In this document: piece by piece, positions 1 to 10,335 of the stretch
How the letters are laid out: each line of letters begins with the position of its first letter
How positions within the stretch are numbered: position 1 is the first letter of the stretch
Assembly (NCBI GenBank): GCA_004335635.1
Contig: QAXH01005458.1
Coordinates: 3,003-28,635, forward strand
Direction of reading: 5' to 3'
Length of the DNA stretch: 25,633 bases
Source: Chloromonas sp. AAM2
Taxonomy: Eukaryota; Chlorophyta; Chlorophyceae; Chlamydomonadales; Chlamydomonadaceae
The notes under the pieces: model-generated
The model's database searches: none
Told to the model about the DNA's origin: nothing
What the model saw: only the letters and a program-made list of their open reading frames with translations
Position numbers and translations under genes: made by a program

Positions 1-80
1 GCATAATCGTGCAAGGCATCCATGCGTGCATGCATAATCGTGCAAGGCATCCATGCGTGCATGCATAATCGTGCAAGGCA
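1..80. repeat. 31-bp tandem repeat, about 2.6 copies
   Basis: A 31-base unit beginning GCATAATCGTGCAAGGCAT starts at positions 1, 32 and 63. The third copy breaks off near position 80. The array touches the window edge, so its true length is unknown. A 17-base part of the unit (GTGCAAGGCATCCATGC) also occurs at 17004-17020 in intron 6 of CAD copy 1. Confidence 0.9.
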
Positions 81-199
81 TACGTTGTAACGTAAACTCT
101 GACATGTACAGGATATCAATCACAACTTACTGATCACACACACTGAGGCAGGGCTGTTTCTTTCGTGTCCACGCACAACAGCGTGTCCCAGAAGTAGCA

Positions 200-204
200 T
201 TACA
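200..204 (-). terminator. Putative poly(A) signal TGTAA for cyclin-L
   Basis: This is the first TGTAA on the minus strand downstream of the cyclin-L stop, about 420 bases away. TGTAA is the established poly(A) signal of many chlorophyte nuclear genes. A five-base word occurs often by chance, so this is only a candidate. Confidence 0.3.
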
Positions 205-363
205 CCGTGTACCAACAAGCCCTGTTCATTTGGTTGTTGACCAACACACAGACTCTTTATACACACACACGCACACGCAGCAAGAAACGTAGCGTATATT
301 CATCACACAATAGTTCCTGTCAGTAAATAGATCAAGGCACACGAACAGTCACCACATGAACCC

Positions 364-397
364 GCCAAATTGTCCCAGAACTGGCAAACATCTTTGT
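364..397 (-). repeat. Dispersed repeat, copy 1 (core GCCAGTTCTGGGACAATTT)
   Basis: Read on the minus strand, this contains AGATGTTTGCCAGTTCTGGG followed by ACAATTTGGCGGGTTC. The same core recurs at 13194-13230, 13385-13436 and 21105-21154. This copy lies about 230 bases past the cyclin-L stop, in the same orientation as that gene, so it is probably within its 3' UTR. Confidence 0.8.
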
Positions 398-624
398 TTG
401 AAATGGCAGGAACCCAGTTGCGATTTGCTTGCGTTGTACAGCATGTCCATTACGCACACCATTCCAAGAGGCTGACAATTTAGCATAGAGGCTGACAGGT
501 GGGTGAAAAGTCGCGGAAAACGATAGAAGCGAACGTAAAGATGCCATGTACACATGCATGAGCCAGAGAGTCAAAGGGAATCAAGGGTAAGCGTGGTCAA
601 GTGTAGGCTGTCCTCAGTTGTGTG

Positions 625-3600
625 CTATATCATGCCCGACTCCTGTGGGAATCGATCATCCTCCGCGTCTTCAGATGCATACATGGCCTCATCCATCAGA
701 ACCTCCGCCATTTCCTCGCCCTCCTCCACATCCCGCTCAATCCCATCGCCATCCCTGTCGTGCCGCCCCGCCACTCCCACGAGCCGCCCCCACGCGCCCC
801 GCTCAATCCGCTGCAACTCACCGTCGTCACTCCCTCGCCTTGTGTCCTCCCGCTCCCGCCCAACCCGTGCCCCTCGGCCCGCATCGCCATCCTCGCTTCC
901 TCGTGGTAAGCTTTCCACACGCTCCCGCCCCCGCTCGCGTTCCCGTCCAGCCCTGCTTTCCTCACCGTCTCCCTCGTCCCGACCCGTCCTGCCGGCCCCG
1001 TCATGCCGCGGCCCCCGGCCCACATCACCGTCCCCTCCGTCCCGCCTGCCGCCCTGTTGTGCCCTGCCCTGGTCCCGCTCGCCCCGCCCAGCCCTTCTGC
1101 CCGCCAGCGGCGCGTCCGGTCCGTCCCCGTCACCCCGCAGATGGTCTAGATCGAGGAAGGGCCGGCTGGCCTCGTCTTCCGAGGCTAAGAAGGGCGCAGC
1201 GGAGTGCGAGCGCGGGCCGCGGTCAAGGGGGGCGCCTGCGGAGGCCTGCCGGCCCGAGATGGGGCCCGCACTCTCATCTGCAAAGGTGCAAGCAACATAG
1301 CAGGTAGTAACAACATGCAGAATGATTCCATTGGCCTCCTAAGCCTGAGCGACACCACTTGCCACAGATGTGACATGCGCAAGGGTTGAAATGTAGCATG
1401 ATATGCATCTGTGTGATCCCCTCACGGCCTTCAGTCAGCAAGAAGTTCTCCGCAACCTAACCATCACGTTGTGTGGCTAGCTAAGCATAGCGTATATATT
1501 TTGATCATCATCAGGCATTAGCAGCTTTGCAGCAGGTGATTATGACATGTGTGCTATGGACATGATATGCAGGACATGCACCATGAGATACAAGCATGAG
1601 CACTGACTAGACAACCATTCGCGTTCATACCGCATGGAGAAAGACAGTGATCTACTGTGATCTACCAACATGGATGAGGCCTGGAAATGCGTGACTGGTG
1701 CACGCTGACGTGTTGCAACGCATGCAAGTTGCAGCAACAATGCATGTTGCGGCCACGGATGAGAGGACCCACACCTTGCATGGGCCTGGCACCCCGCCGA
1801 TCCCTGGAGTCCTGATCACGGTCACGTGATGGGTCCAACCGCTCCAACCGCTCCCTGTCCCTGGCCCCAGGTGGAGGGGGGTAGGCCCTGTCCCTGTCCC
1901 TCCCACGACCGTCACGATAACCGCCCCGGTCTCGGTCCCTGTGACAGAAACGGTCAGTGAGCAAACAGTCAGACAACACTGCGTGATGCTGCTCCAGTCT
2001 GGCAATGCTGCCAACAGACTTGAACAAGCCAGATGAAAGATAAAAGGCAGGCTGCCGGTGGACTACCGCGCTCATCTAGCATGACATCACTCCTGTGTCT
2101 GTCTCTGACCAAGTACATGGTTTGCGCTTCTGTCAAGTGGGAAAACCTTGAGCTCTCACCTGACATCTCTGTCCCTGCCGTCCCGCCTGTCCCTGTCCCG
2201 CTCCCTGTCCCGCTCAGGCCACCGCCCATCCCGCCGATCCTCGACAGGCCGGTCTCTGTCCCGGTCCCTCCGGCCGCCACCCCCTCTGTCCCCGCCGCGC
2301 CTGTCCCTGCTCCTGCTCCTGCTCTGGCTACGCCGGCGGCCCCGCTCCCCTCTATCCCGCTCCCGGTCCCGCCTGTCCCGGCTGCGGCTCCGGCCGCTGG
2401 TGGCCCCGCCATCCACCGCCTTCCCGCCTTGCTCTCGGGACACGCCGCCCACACCCTCGTCCTTATCCCGTCGGCTTGCGGGGCTGCTCTGATCCCCGCG
2501 CTTGCTGCCGGGCGGGCTGGGTGTGCCGTCCCGCTTGACGCTCGGACTGGCGTCACGTTTGACGCTGGGGCTCGCTTCCCGCTTGGTACCCCGTGGGCTG
2601 GCGGGCTTGGCTCCCGGGCTGGTCAGGTCCTCAACGACCAGAGCAACGGAAGAGGTGATGATGCTGCTCTGCATCACAGAGTAAAGCAAAAAACTCATCT
2701 GATCAATTAGAAAGAAAGTTAGAAACACTGGTAGCAACAATCGTTGATGTAATGAGCTTCATGCGCAACGTAAGAGCATGCTGGTTACTAATACATTTCC
2801 ATGCATACCTAAAAATCAAAACGTCATAAGCCCTCTGCCTTACTTCCACTGGTGGTGGTGCTGGTAGCATCACAGGCATTGCCTCGCCCCACAGCTTGTT
2901 GATGTCCACTCGGGGCATCTGGTACAGGCGGTGGAGAGTGCAAACTACCTCCATCACCTGCACGGGACAAGGTGCCACAGCATGGGTACTGGCAGGCCGA
3001 TTTTGTTCACATCAGGCGATGCGGCTGCTGCTGTGGCACCATCGCAAATGGCGATTCCAGATTCCTGGAGTGCTGCGGTTACGATTGGCCTCAATGCTAC
3101 CAAATGTTTTGCTTAAAAATGATGCTAAGTGCATGATAGCTGGCAAGCCTGAAGTGAGCATCCCAGTTTGTTTGACTTGCACTGTTGAAATCTATATCTG
3201 GGTAATAAGGAAAACTCTCCCAATGTAAAACGACGTGCTACAGACAGCATGAGATTGTTGAACATTAAGTTCCAGTCAGCTTCCAAATGATGTGTTGCCC
3301 ACAGCCACCTGCTTTGAAGACTGTCGAGCATGTGCCTCACCTGGTCAGTCCTGCAGCTGAACGTCTCCCACCAGGGCATCTCCTCGGGCAAGGGCACCTG
3401 GGAGCAGCAACCCATCAGACAGCGTCCACTTCAGGGCATTCACACGTGCCAATGCATGCAAAGCAAGCAGCTCAGCAGTTTACGGATAAGAAAGCTGTTG
3501 CAAGACGCCTTGAAGTAATTTCTTGCTGAGGATCGTGTGCGACACCGGGCAAGCAACAGACATCATGTGCGGATCCAATTGTTTACATGTAGAAATGTGA

Positions 3601-5611
3601 TTGCATAACTCAACGATGGATGCATGAAGAGGCATGAACACACACACATGGGCCCGTGCGATGCACAGCATGCAACATGCTCATAGCCTTACTTGCAGGC
3701 GCCTGGCAGCATAGAAGATGACGCCGGATGCAATCACCTCACTCTTGAACCGCACACAGAGTGTGGTGCGCAAGCTGCAAGGAAACGCAAAAAGAAGAAG
3801 AGTCTGGGCTGATAGCGAGTCAAGCAGGCAGGCAAAGCCAGTCCAGGGCACAAACGCATTGCCGGTAACCATTAACACAATGAACTGCCCACATTAGACA
3901 CCAACATGATCAGTGACCGTACAGAGAGCCCAGGCTGGAGCTGCATGGAATTGCACAGTCCGACTAGCTCTGTGGGCTACTGGGTGGACCGAAAGTTGAC
4001 AGGAACGTCCATGAAAATTGTCGCATGGGGACAGCACCTGTTGCATAGTGACATTAAGGTGCTGACCCCGCCATGCCGCCCCACATGCCCAAGTATCACA
4101 ACAGCCTCATCAGTGCTCATGCCGCCTGTGCAACCTATCTGCCCGCGCCGCCTCAGCATCCTGTCACACACGCGGACTTGTCAAACGCCCCGATATCTGC
4201 CTCTATGCCCCTGCGTGTTTCACTTGCCGTTTTCGCATTCTTGCCTTGCCTTGCCCTTTTTTTCTTGCCCCAGTAAGGCGGAAATCTCACTTGACTTGAA
4301 TCTGCCAGCGTTAAGAATTTGAAAGCTTACCATGCCCTGAACATGACACGCTGACCTAATCCTAACTGTGTCTTCAGGTTCCCCTGGGCTCCACTAACCT
4401 GTCATTAGCTATGTTCCAGGCCTCCTGCAGCAGTGGCTGGCCTGCGTTGAGCACCTTGGCGAGGCTGATGAGCAGCTTGTGCGGGTGGTCGCAGTGCAGG
4501 ATGAACCCGAACACGCGCAGAATATCGCGCTCATACTTGATAATGGCCTCCTTCGCCTTGCTGTAAGCCTGGGTAAGGGAGAGCAAGGCAGAGGTTGACC
4601 AACGTTTCAAGTTTAGAAGAGCATGATCTTGCGTGTGATGCATGCGAAACATGTGCGTGTCCAAGTACGATTCCTGGAAAAGTGGATGGGAAACTACCTA
4701 GCATGCCACTGCCAAGTGAGATGAAACTGCCCCAAAAACAAGCAAAACCAAGGGAAACGACAGTCAGAACAGAAGGTGCAACAGTGCAAGGCGGTTGCAC
4801 ACGACCTCAAAGCCGTTGCAGCCCTGCATGGGCAACCACCAGCTTGCATCAAGCACGTCACAATTCAGGCCTGCCGTCCGTGCACATGCCAGCACTTGAA
4901 GGCAGCATGCATGCCATGCAAGCATTACAGGGCTGCGCGGGTCAATCCAAGCCTCATCTGCACCTACGATGTCTGCTCACCTCAGTGCCGTGCTCAATAA
5001 TCCTAGGCTGCCAGCCCTCCTGCGGGTTGGGGTTGCTCTTGCGCCTTGCTAGTCGGTCAAATACGAGGATTAGATCATGTAGCCGTATGTTTGTACACTC
5101 CTCCAGCTTCACTGCTAGGTACGTGGCAGCAGCAGCCAGCTTCTGCAGCGTTCACGCGCGACATGCAGCGGTTGTCAACCACCAGCATGGAGTCCTGTCA
5201 GCACAGCGCATGGAGCAGCAGGGATGCTCATGCCATGGTTGCATGCTTTGTGGTACAGGACCCCTCGACTTGTGCATGCAAAACAAGGAGTTGCCACATA
5301 AAAAGAGTGTGTGTGTCAGCAAGGGCCCATGCTGTCAGCGCGAACCAAGGCAACGCCGTTTGCATGGGCCCACTCACTTTGACGTTGTACTGCTTGAAGC
5401 TCCGCTTGCAGTAGAATCGCTGCAGCAACACCTGACCTGTCGCCGCTACCGCTTGAGGGCAGTTGAGCAGGATCGTGGCCTCTTGGACCATCTGTGCCCC
5501 GAAAAACCGCAGGGCGGTCTCTGCTTCCGCATCCAGACCATCTGCACGCGACGGGCTGTTCTCCAGCTCCTCGTCGGTCATGAAGAAGTTGCCCTCTGAG
5601 CCGCACAGCAT
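625..5611 (-). CDS. CYCL: Cyclin-L, splicing-associated cyclin with RS/RD-rich tail (714 aa, 9 exons)
   Basis: Cyclin-L partners CDK11/CDKG-type kinases and acts in nuclear pre-mRNA splicing and transcription. Exons (minus): 5611-5378, 5142-4981, 4568-4399, 3774-3693, 3397-3341, 2957-2844, 2668-2160, 1938-1775, 1277-625; all use GT-AG sites and join in frame. Residues 11-22 carry TDEELENSPSR. The cyclin boxes include QAVAATGQVLLQRFYCKRSF (about 53-72), TYLAVKLEEC (about 84-93), ILHCDHPHK, QEAWNIANDSLRTTLCVRFK and GVIFYAARR, then PLPEEMPWWE, all typical of cyclin-L. Residues 300-325 repeat SPSVKRD-type SP motifs; about 364-497 is RS/RD-rich; 499-714 is Gly/Arg/Asp-rich and ends acidic. The ATG at 5611 is the first after an in-frame upstream stop. 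The cyclin boxes identify the family securely. The low-complexity last two exons rest on frame and splice sites only. Confidence 0.93.
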
Positions 5612-6197
5612 TTTTAAGTCGTTTGCTGCCAAACAGCTGGTTGGCCCAGTTCACCAGCTCATGCGAAAGCTTTACATGGAAGCTCGCACCTCACTCCTGC
5701 ACTTGTGTTGTTAATCAAGCATAGGATAGCTGTAGCAAAATGCCACATTGAAACCACATACAGTATGACAAAGCTGTGAGAAGAGTGACATCCTCATGAA
5801 GAGAGTCCCTTGCAAGACGACATCCTCATAAAAACCAAGAAGTATTAGTTCGCGAGTCATGGTTATAGCCCTGCACTCGAATCCGACGTTCCCGTTGGTC
5901 GAGCATGCATGATCAGAGCAGGGTATGATCTGAGAAGCATTGCATATCCACATGCGCATTGTTACACCGGCTTGCGAGGACATCCAGCATATTGGATGTG
6001 CATAAGCCATAAAACGGTATGGGCACGAATCTGGTCCGAGCACTGTCAAGCATTCAAATAGATACAGTTCAGGCTCGTCGACCTGTGCTGTTGCCACTAC
6101 AGCAGCTCAGTCCATGCTCGTCGACCTGTCATGCCTTCAAATCACTAGCGGACACAGCTGTCAATCACACGCGTGTTTGAATCGGATCCATTGAGCT
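5612..6197. other. Spacer between ZDS 3' end and cyclin-L 5' end
   Basis: Both neighbours read leftward, so this holds the ZDS 3' UTR and the cyclin-L promoter and 5' leader. It contains an 11-base direct repeat GACATCCTCAT (5787-5797 and 5819-5829) and a 14-base direct repeat GCTCGTCGACCTGT (6073-6086 and 6116-6129). I see no gene and no clear TATA element. Confidence 0.6.
5962..5966 (-). terminator. Putative poly(A) signal TGTAA for ZDS
   Basis: First minus-strand TGTAA downstream of the ZDS stop, about 232 bases away. Its spacing suits a chlorophyte 3' UTR, but it is a short word. Confidence 0.35.
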
Positions 6198-9100
6198 TTA
6201 GGCCGTGGAGGCCAGCTCCCGGGCAACCTTCTGGATGGCTGGTGCTGCCTTGACAATCTCAGCAGCGCACTGGCGACCTGCACAGACGCACAGCAAACAA
6301 ATGCACGAAGTTTCTATGTCAGTGCCCGATCTTGCACTTACGTCTCAGTCTTGATACAGCAGGTGCATACATTGCACATTCTCATACCGGCCCTGGCCAT
6401 GCAATCTCAGTCCTTGAACACGCAAGCAACATGTGTGAGTGTGCTTGCACTCACCAGACAGTGTGGCACCCTCCATGGAGTCAATGTAGTCCTGCTTCGT
6501 GTACGACCCTGCCAGGAAGAAGTTTGGCACTGGCGTGGCCTGATCCGGACGGTAGGGGTCCATGCCTGGTGCCTCCAGGTACAGGGACTGGGACACCTTG
6601 ACGATGCTGTGCCATGTGTTCTTCAGGCCGCGAGCGCTGGGGAACAACTGACGCACCTGCAGGCAGTGAGCATCGACAAGAGCAGGCTCAAGTCCTGGCC
6701 TGGTTTGGCCACAGCGTCACAAGCTCAGTCCTGGCAAAGCAGATATAACCTGAGGTCGTAGCTTGACAGTCCTGCTTGAATGGATCTGTTTTCAATCGCA
6801 GTAGGCACACGGTGGACCATGCACACTGGCAGGCTCTTCAACCACATGTGCAATAAGAAGCCACCCTTGGTTGTGACGCGCTGTCCCTGCTGCTGCCCAC
6901 CTGTCGGTCTGTTTCTGCCGCAATACGCTCATTGGTCCAGGGCATGTACGGCGCCGCGGGCGTGATGACGCACTGCATGAGCGATCCCTGGCCCTCCCTG
7001 AAGTACTCCATGGGGGAGACCAGCGCCAGGTCGGCGAAGCAGGAGAAGAACACGTCAGCGCTGTACAGCAGGTTGTCCAGACCGGCGGCAACCTTGAGGT
7101 CCTTCACCTGCAGCGGGCATGGTGCACACCAGGCGGGCATGAGTTGCACATGGGCTGCACATGAGTTGCACATGGACTGCACATGAGTTGCAGATGGGCT
7201 GCATGGGTTGCACATGGGTTGCATGGGTTGCACATGGGTTGCATGGGTTGCACATGGGCTGCATGGTTGCATGGGTTGCACATGGAGTGCATGTGGCTCA
7301 AGGGAATGGCATTGGGTCCTCACCTTGCTCTTGTCCTGCATTTCTGTCACCCAGCCATCATATCGGAGTTGCACTGTGATGACAGGGACGCCCACCTGCG
7401 CAAAACACGGCAAACACATCAGATAATTAAAAACAACTGTATCATCTGGCATGCCTTACCAGTACATGTGCATCAGAATGTCAAGTGAGCAGCCGGATGC
7501 ATATGGCTTTGGGCAGACCTGCAAACGCCATGTCCTGGCGATAGCATATCAACAGCTAACAGTGCTCACCAGCTTGTGGATGTTGTCAAACAGGGGGTAG
7601 GAGCGCCACGCGGAGGGCAGGAGCCTCTTGGCCCCGGGCACGTCCAGGGCCGCAACGTAGGCGTCCGCCCGGATGAGCTGCTCCTTGCCCTCGGGTCCCA
7701 CGCGCAGACCCGTCACACGGGGTTTGCCGTCGGGCCCAGCCGTGTACAGCACCTCCCTGTGAAGCACGGGCATGACAATACCATATAATTGATGTAGTAT
7801 ATACCGTAAACCATGTGTCCAGGGCTTGCCATCAGGACCATTCTCGTGCAGGACCTCACTGTTGAGCACGGTCATGAAGCAGTGCTGGGAAAGGCTGCTT
7901 GATGTCATGAAGGCCAAAGCACGGTTTTGGGTGGGTTGATATGATGTAAATGTGAGTGCCTAGCCCTGCCTTCACTTCACATGGCCTCCATTGGCAGGTG
8001 GAACCAGAGTAGCCTCACCCCTGCTCTCTCTTTAAGGAAAGCTCGCCATACCTGACCTTCCGCAGAACCCCTCCACACAGGTGCCAACCAGTCCTGACTC
8101 GCTCCCCTGTTACCCCTGTCCTTGTGACTCACTTGCAGCCTGTTCGCAGATGAATGCGGCCTCCCTTGGACTCAACGTAGTCCGTGATGGGCTTGAGCAG
8201 GCGCTCCGCAGGCGAGCCGTTGAGCATGCGCAGCACACTGGCGTCCGTCTTGGTGGCAAAGAATTGGAAGATTGTCAACATGCACCGAGCGCTGATGTCC
8301 TTGCAGTCCAGGAAACCAAGGGCGTACGCTGCAAGCACAAATGGTAGGCTTAGAGTTTGTTGCCAAGGGCTTCAGCCATGGGCTGTTGGCTGCCTGAGAA
8401 GAACCATGCAGACCATGCTGACAAACTTGCCGCATGCTGTTCCAGCTTCAGCATCTGGTCTGTCATTAAGGCATGCCTTCACCGCATGCAGTATGCTTGC
8501 ATTGAGCAGCCCAGCATGCCCCTCGCATGGCAGCACATGGGCATCCACACATGCCTAGTCTCACCAATGGGGTCCCACATGCGCTTGATGGACTGCATGC
8601 TGCCTCCATGCGACGTAAACCAGTCCTGGAACGACACGTTGTCCAGGGCCCTGATATCCCGCATGCCTCCCTCAGGGTCAATGAGCGACCGCACGATGGG
8701 GCTGGTGCCCAGGGCTAGTGCGTTGGCGGCCTTGTCTGTGGGGGAGAGTTGGGGGGTGGTGAAGAATGCCTTCAGCCCTGCATACATGACACATGGGTGG
8801 GCTGGTTTGTACGTGGTATACTCAGCTTAGTATACACATGGCAGCGGCTTGAGCCTGCCAGACATTTGCACACGGTCATCACTGTGCAACCTTGACGCGC
8901 AAGCGGCCCCTCTTGTGAAGTGTGCTGTCTCCCTTTTCCAGCCCTGTGACATTCCCTTCCTGTATTTACCCCCGCTGTTCAGACACCCAAACTGGCCAGC
9001 ATGGGCTGGCCGGACACCCTCTGCATGCCCTTCCTGCATCATGCCCCTCCCATGGCTACACCTCCTCAAGCCTCACCGTGGAAAGGCGCTCCAATCTTGG

Positions 9101-10124
9101 TGTCGCCCAAGAACATTCGGAAATCCAGTTCTCTGACGTCCCCATCATTGTTGCAGAAAGTATGTGTGTGCTCCTTGACTAAAAGGTTTTCAAGCACGCC
9201 ACACTTGGCCATCAACCGGAAGAGGTTGTGGTAGCAACCAAAGAAGACGTGTAGACCCATCTGAAGTCAAAGGGTGCGGGCAAAGCACGGCGTTGCAAGG
9301 CTGAGGCAAAGGTCAATGATGCCAGCATGGTGCGTACAAAGGTGCATGCTGGATGGGTTTGGTAGCCTTCCTTTACGCAGAAATGCTGCGTACCTCAATG
9401 TGGTTGCCATCCTTGTCCACATAGGAAGCCACCTTGCCGCCAATGAATGGACGGCCTTCGAAGATGTCAACCTCGTACCTGCGGCCCAGTAGCCGGACCA
9501 GAATTGAATGCATGGCATACCATCAATCGTACCCGCTGAACATGTGCGAGGGCATGCGGCTGCAAGGTTTATGCGAGCTGCTTACCCTTGTTCCAACAGC
9601 TCAACAGCTGTTGATAGCCCTGCCAAGCCGCCACCAACAATGGCGACCTTCAGCTTAGGTGCACCCTACACACAAAGAAAAAATAGCATGGATGGTCAGT
9701 ATCCGTCGCCGGCCAGCTGGGCAATTGGCACGCCCATTTGGCTTAATTCAGCGTCGCTTGTATCTGATAAACGACTCACCGGCGCGGGTGGTGCAGGCTC
9801 GTCTGGGTAGAGAGAGCGCAGAGGTGCATCTTTCAACGCCACGGCGCTCACATCCTTGACTGTCTTCCTTGGTGCACTTGCTGGGGGCGCAGGCGGTGCT
9901 GCAACAGCTTGGCTGCGAACTGCAGCCAGGAGGTTGCACAAATGGATCGTGTCTCTGACCACATTCCGATCCACCCATCTCCTGCCACGGCAGCGACTAG
10001 TGGCGGGCACCTTTCCAGCATCCGCACCATTTACACAGGGTCGCCGGCCGATGTTGCATGTGGATGACCTGGAATGTCTGCGGTTCAGGCAGCCCTGGCT
10101 TTGCATGCTGCCCTGGAGATGCAT
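6198..10124 (-). CDS. ZDS: Zeta-carotene desaturase, chloroplast (616 aa, 11 exons)
   Basis: FAD-dependent plastid enzyme that desaturates zeta-carotene through neurosporene to prolycopene, with plastoquinone as the usual electron acceptor. Exons (minus): 10124-9780, 9665-9586, 9478-9394, 9260-9077, 8777-8565, 8328-8133, 7756-7570, 7395-7324, 7107-6901, 6656-6455, 6277-6198; all GT-AG and in frame. Residues 1 to about 110 look like a transit peptide plus linker rich in Arg, Ser, Ala and Pro. The dinucleotide-binding motif [14 protein letters not shown] is at 122-135, followed by [42 protein letters not shown] and [12 protein letters not shown] are family signatures. [20 protein letters not shown] (568-587) is near-diagnostic of ZDS rather than phytoene desaturase. 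Length and content look intact. The start is the first ATG of the open frame; an ATG six codons downstream is possible. Confidence 0.97.
7108..7323 (-). other. ZDS intron 8: stopless, in frame, 216 bases
   Basis: This intron lies between exon 8 (ends at 7324) and exon 9 (starts at 7107), with GTGAGG and CAG boundaries. Its length is exactly 72 codons. Read in the frame of the flanking exons it has no stop, so retention would add a 72-residue stretch rich in Cys, His, Pro, Met and Gln. The exon joint KSK|VKDL fits a normal ZDS, so splicing is expected to be the main outcome. Confidence 0.85.
7138..7296. repeat. Minisatellite of TTGCACATGGG-type units
   Basis: Imperfect tandem units alternating GGGTTGCACAT, GGGTTGCAT and GGGCTGCACAT fill most of ZDS intron 8. 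The units are 9-12 bases long and group into higher-order units of about 21 bases in the middle (7205-7260). Small unit changes that are multiples of three would keep the open frame. Confidence 0.9.
7701..7878 (-). repeat. Tandem duplication of the ZDS exon 7 acceptor and first codons
   Basis: Two similar segments lie head to tail on the minus strand: about 7878-7804 (upstream) and about 7775-7701 (downstream). Both read CATG-CCGTGCT-ACAG-GAGGT-CTG-AC, then GG-CC-GA-GGCAA-CCC, with about 70% of bases matching by eye. The downstream copy is the real start of exon 7 (acceptor at 7756/7757), encoding [13 protein letters not shown]. The upstream copy has its own AG (exon would start at 7858) and would encode [13 protein letters not shown]. 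The 102 bases between the two acceptors are open and in frame. Confidence 0.85.
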
Positions 10125-10335
10125 GGCTGCAGAGGTGGTCGTGACCTGCACCGATCGACCTGAGAAGCAGTGATGCGTGAAGCTAAACAGTCACAGTCTG
10201 CAGTGGGCACACTGTTTGGGCTGCATGCACAATTGTAAGTTCGTTGGTCGTTTTTCCAAAAGGCGCAAAGGTGTCGACTCAAGCTTTTTGCTTTCGGCAG
10301 GACTCAAGCCACAGTAGCCAACCGTAGAAGTCATA
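10125..10335. promoter_or_regulatory. Divergent promoter region between ZDS and the L1-domain gene
   Basis: Only 211 bases separate the two divergent start codons, so this must hold both leaders and probably a shared bidirectional promoter. No TATA box is visible. A pyrimidine-rich tract ending in CGGCAG (about 10287-10301) precedes the rightward ATG and could be a 5' UTR acceptor, but I have no partner donor for it. Confidence 0.6.

Larger units (their letters stand above)
81..624. other. Flank downstream of the cyclin-L gene, no gene seen
   Basis: This stretch lies past the cyclin-L stop codon and should contain its 3' UTR. It holds a short CA-rich run (about 261-280), one copy of a dispersed repeat (364-397) and a minus-strand TGTAA word at 200-204. 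The short open frames here on the minus strand show no recognisable protein features. I see no other gene. Confidence 0.6.

Noticed and set aside
554..1307. Long plus-strand frames rich in Ser, Pro and Arg (248 and 229 codons)
   Set aside because: They are antisense to the GC-rich, low-complexity last exon of cyclin-L, whose minus-strand frame joins correctly to upstream exons. They have no recognisable domain of their own.
2033..2710. Plus-strand 225-codon Pro/Val/Ala-rich frame
   Set aside because: It mirrors the RS/RD-coding exon 7 of cyclin-L. Arg/Asp repeats read backwards give Pro/Val/Ser repeats.
4595..5599. 334-codon plus-strand frame
   Set aside because: It runs antisense through cyclin-L exons 1-2 and their introns, has no domain-like content, and the minus-strand exons encode a clear cyclin box.
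7137..7300. Possible CRISPR array in the 7.1-7.3 kb repeats
   Set aside because: Units are short, contiguous and imperfect with no unique spacers, and they lie in a eukaryotic intron. It is a minisatellite.
6838..7452. 204-codon minus-strand frame as a separate gene
   Set aside because: It is ZDS exons 8 and 9 read through the open minisatellite intron, so it was treated as an intron-retention question rather than a new gene.
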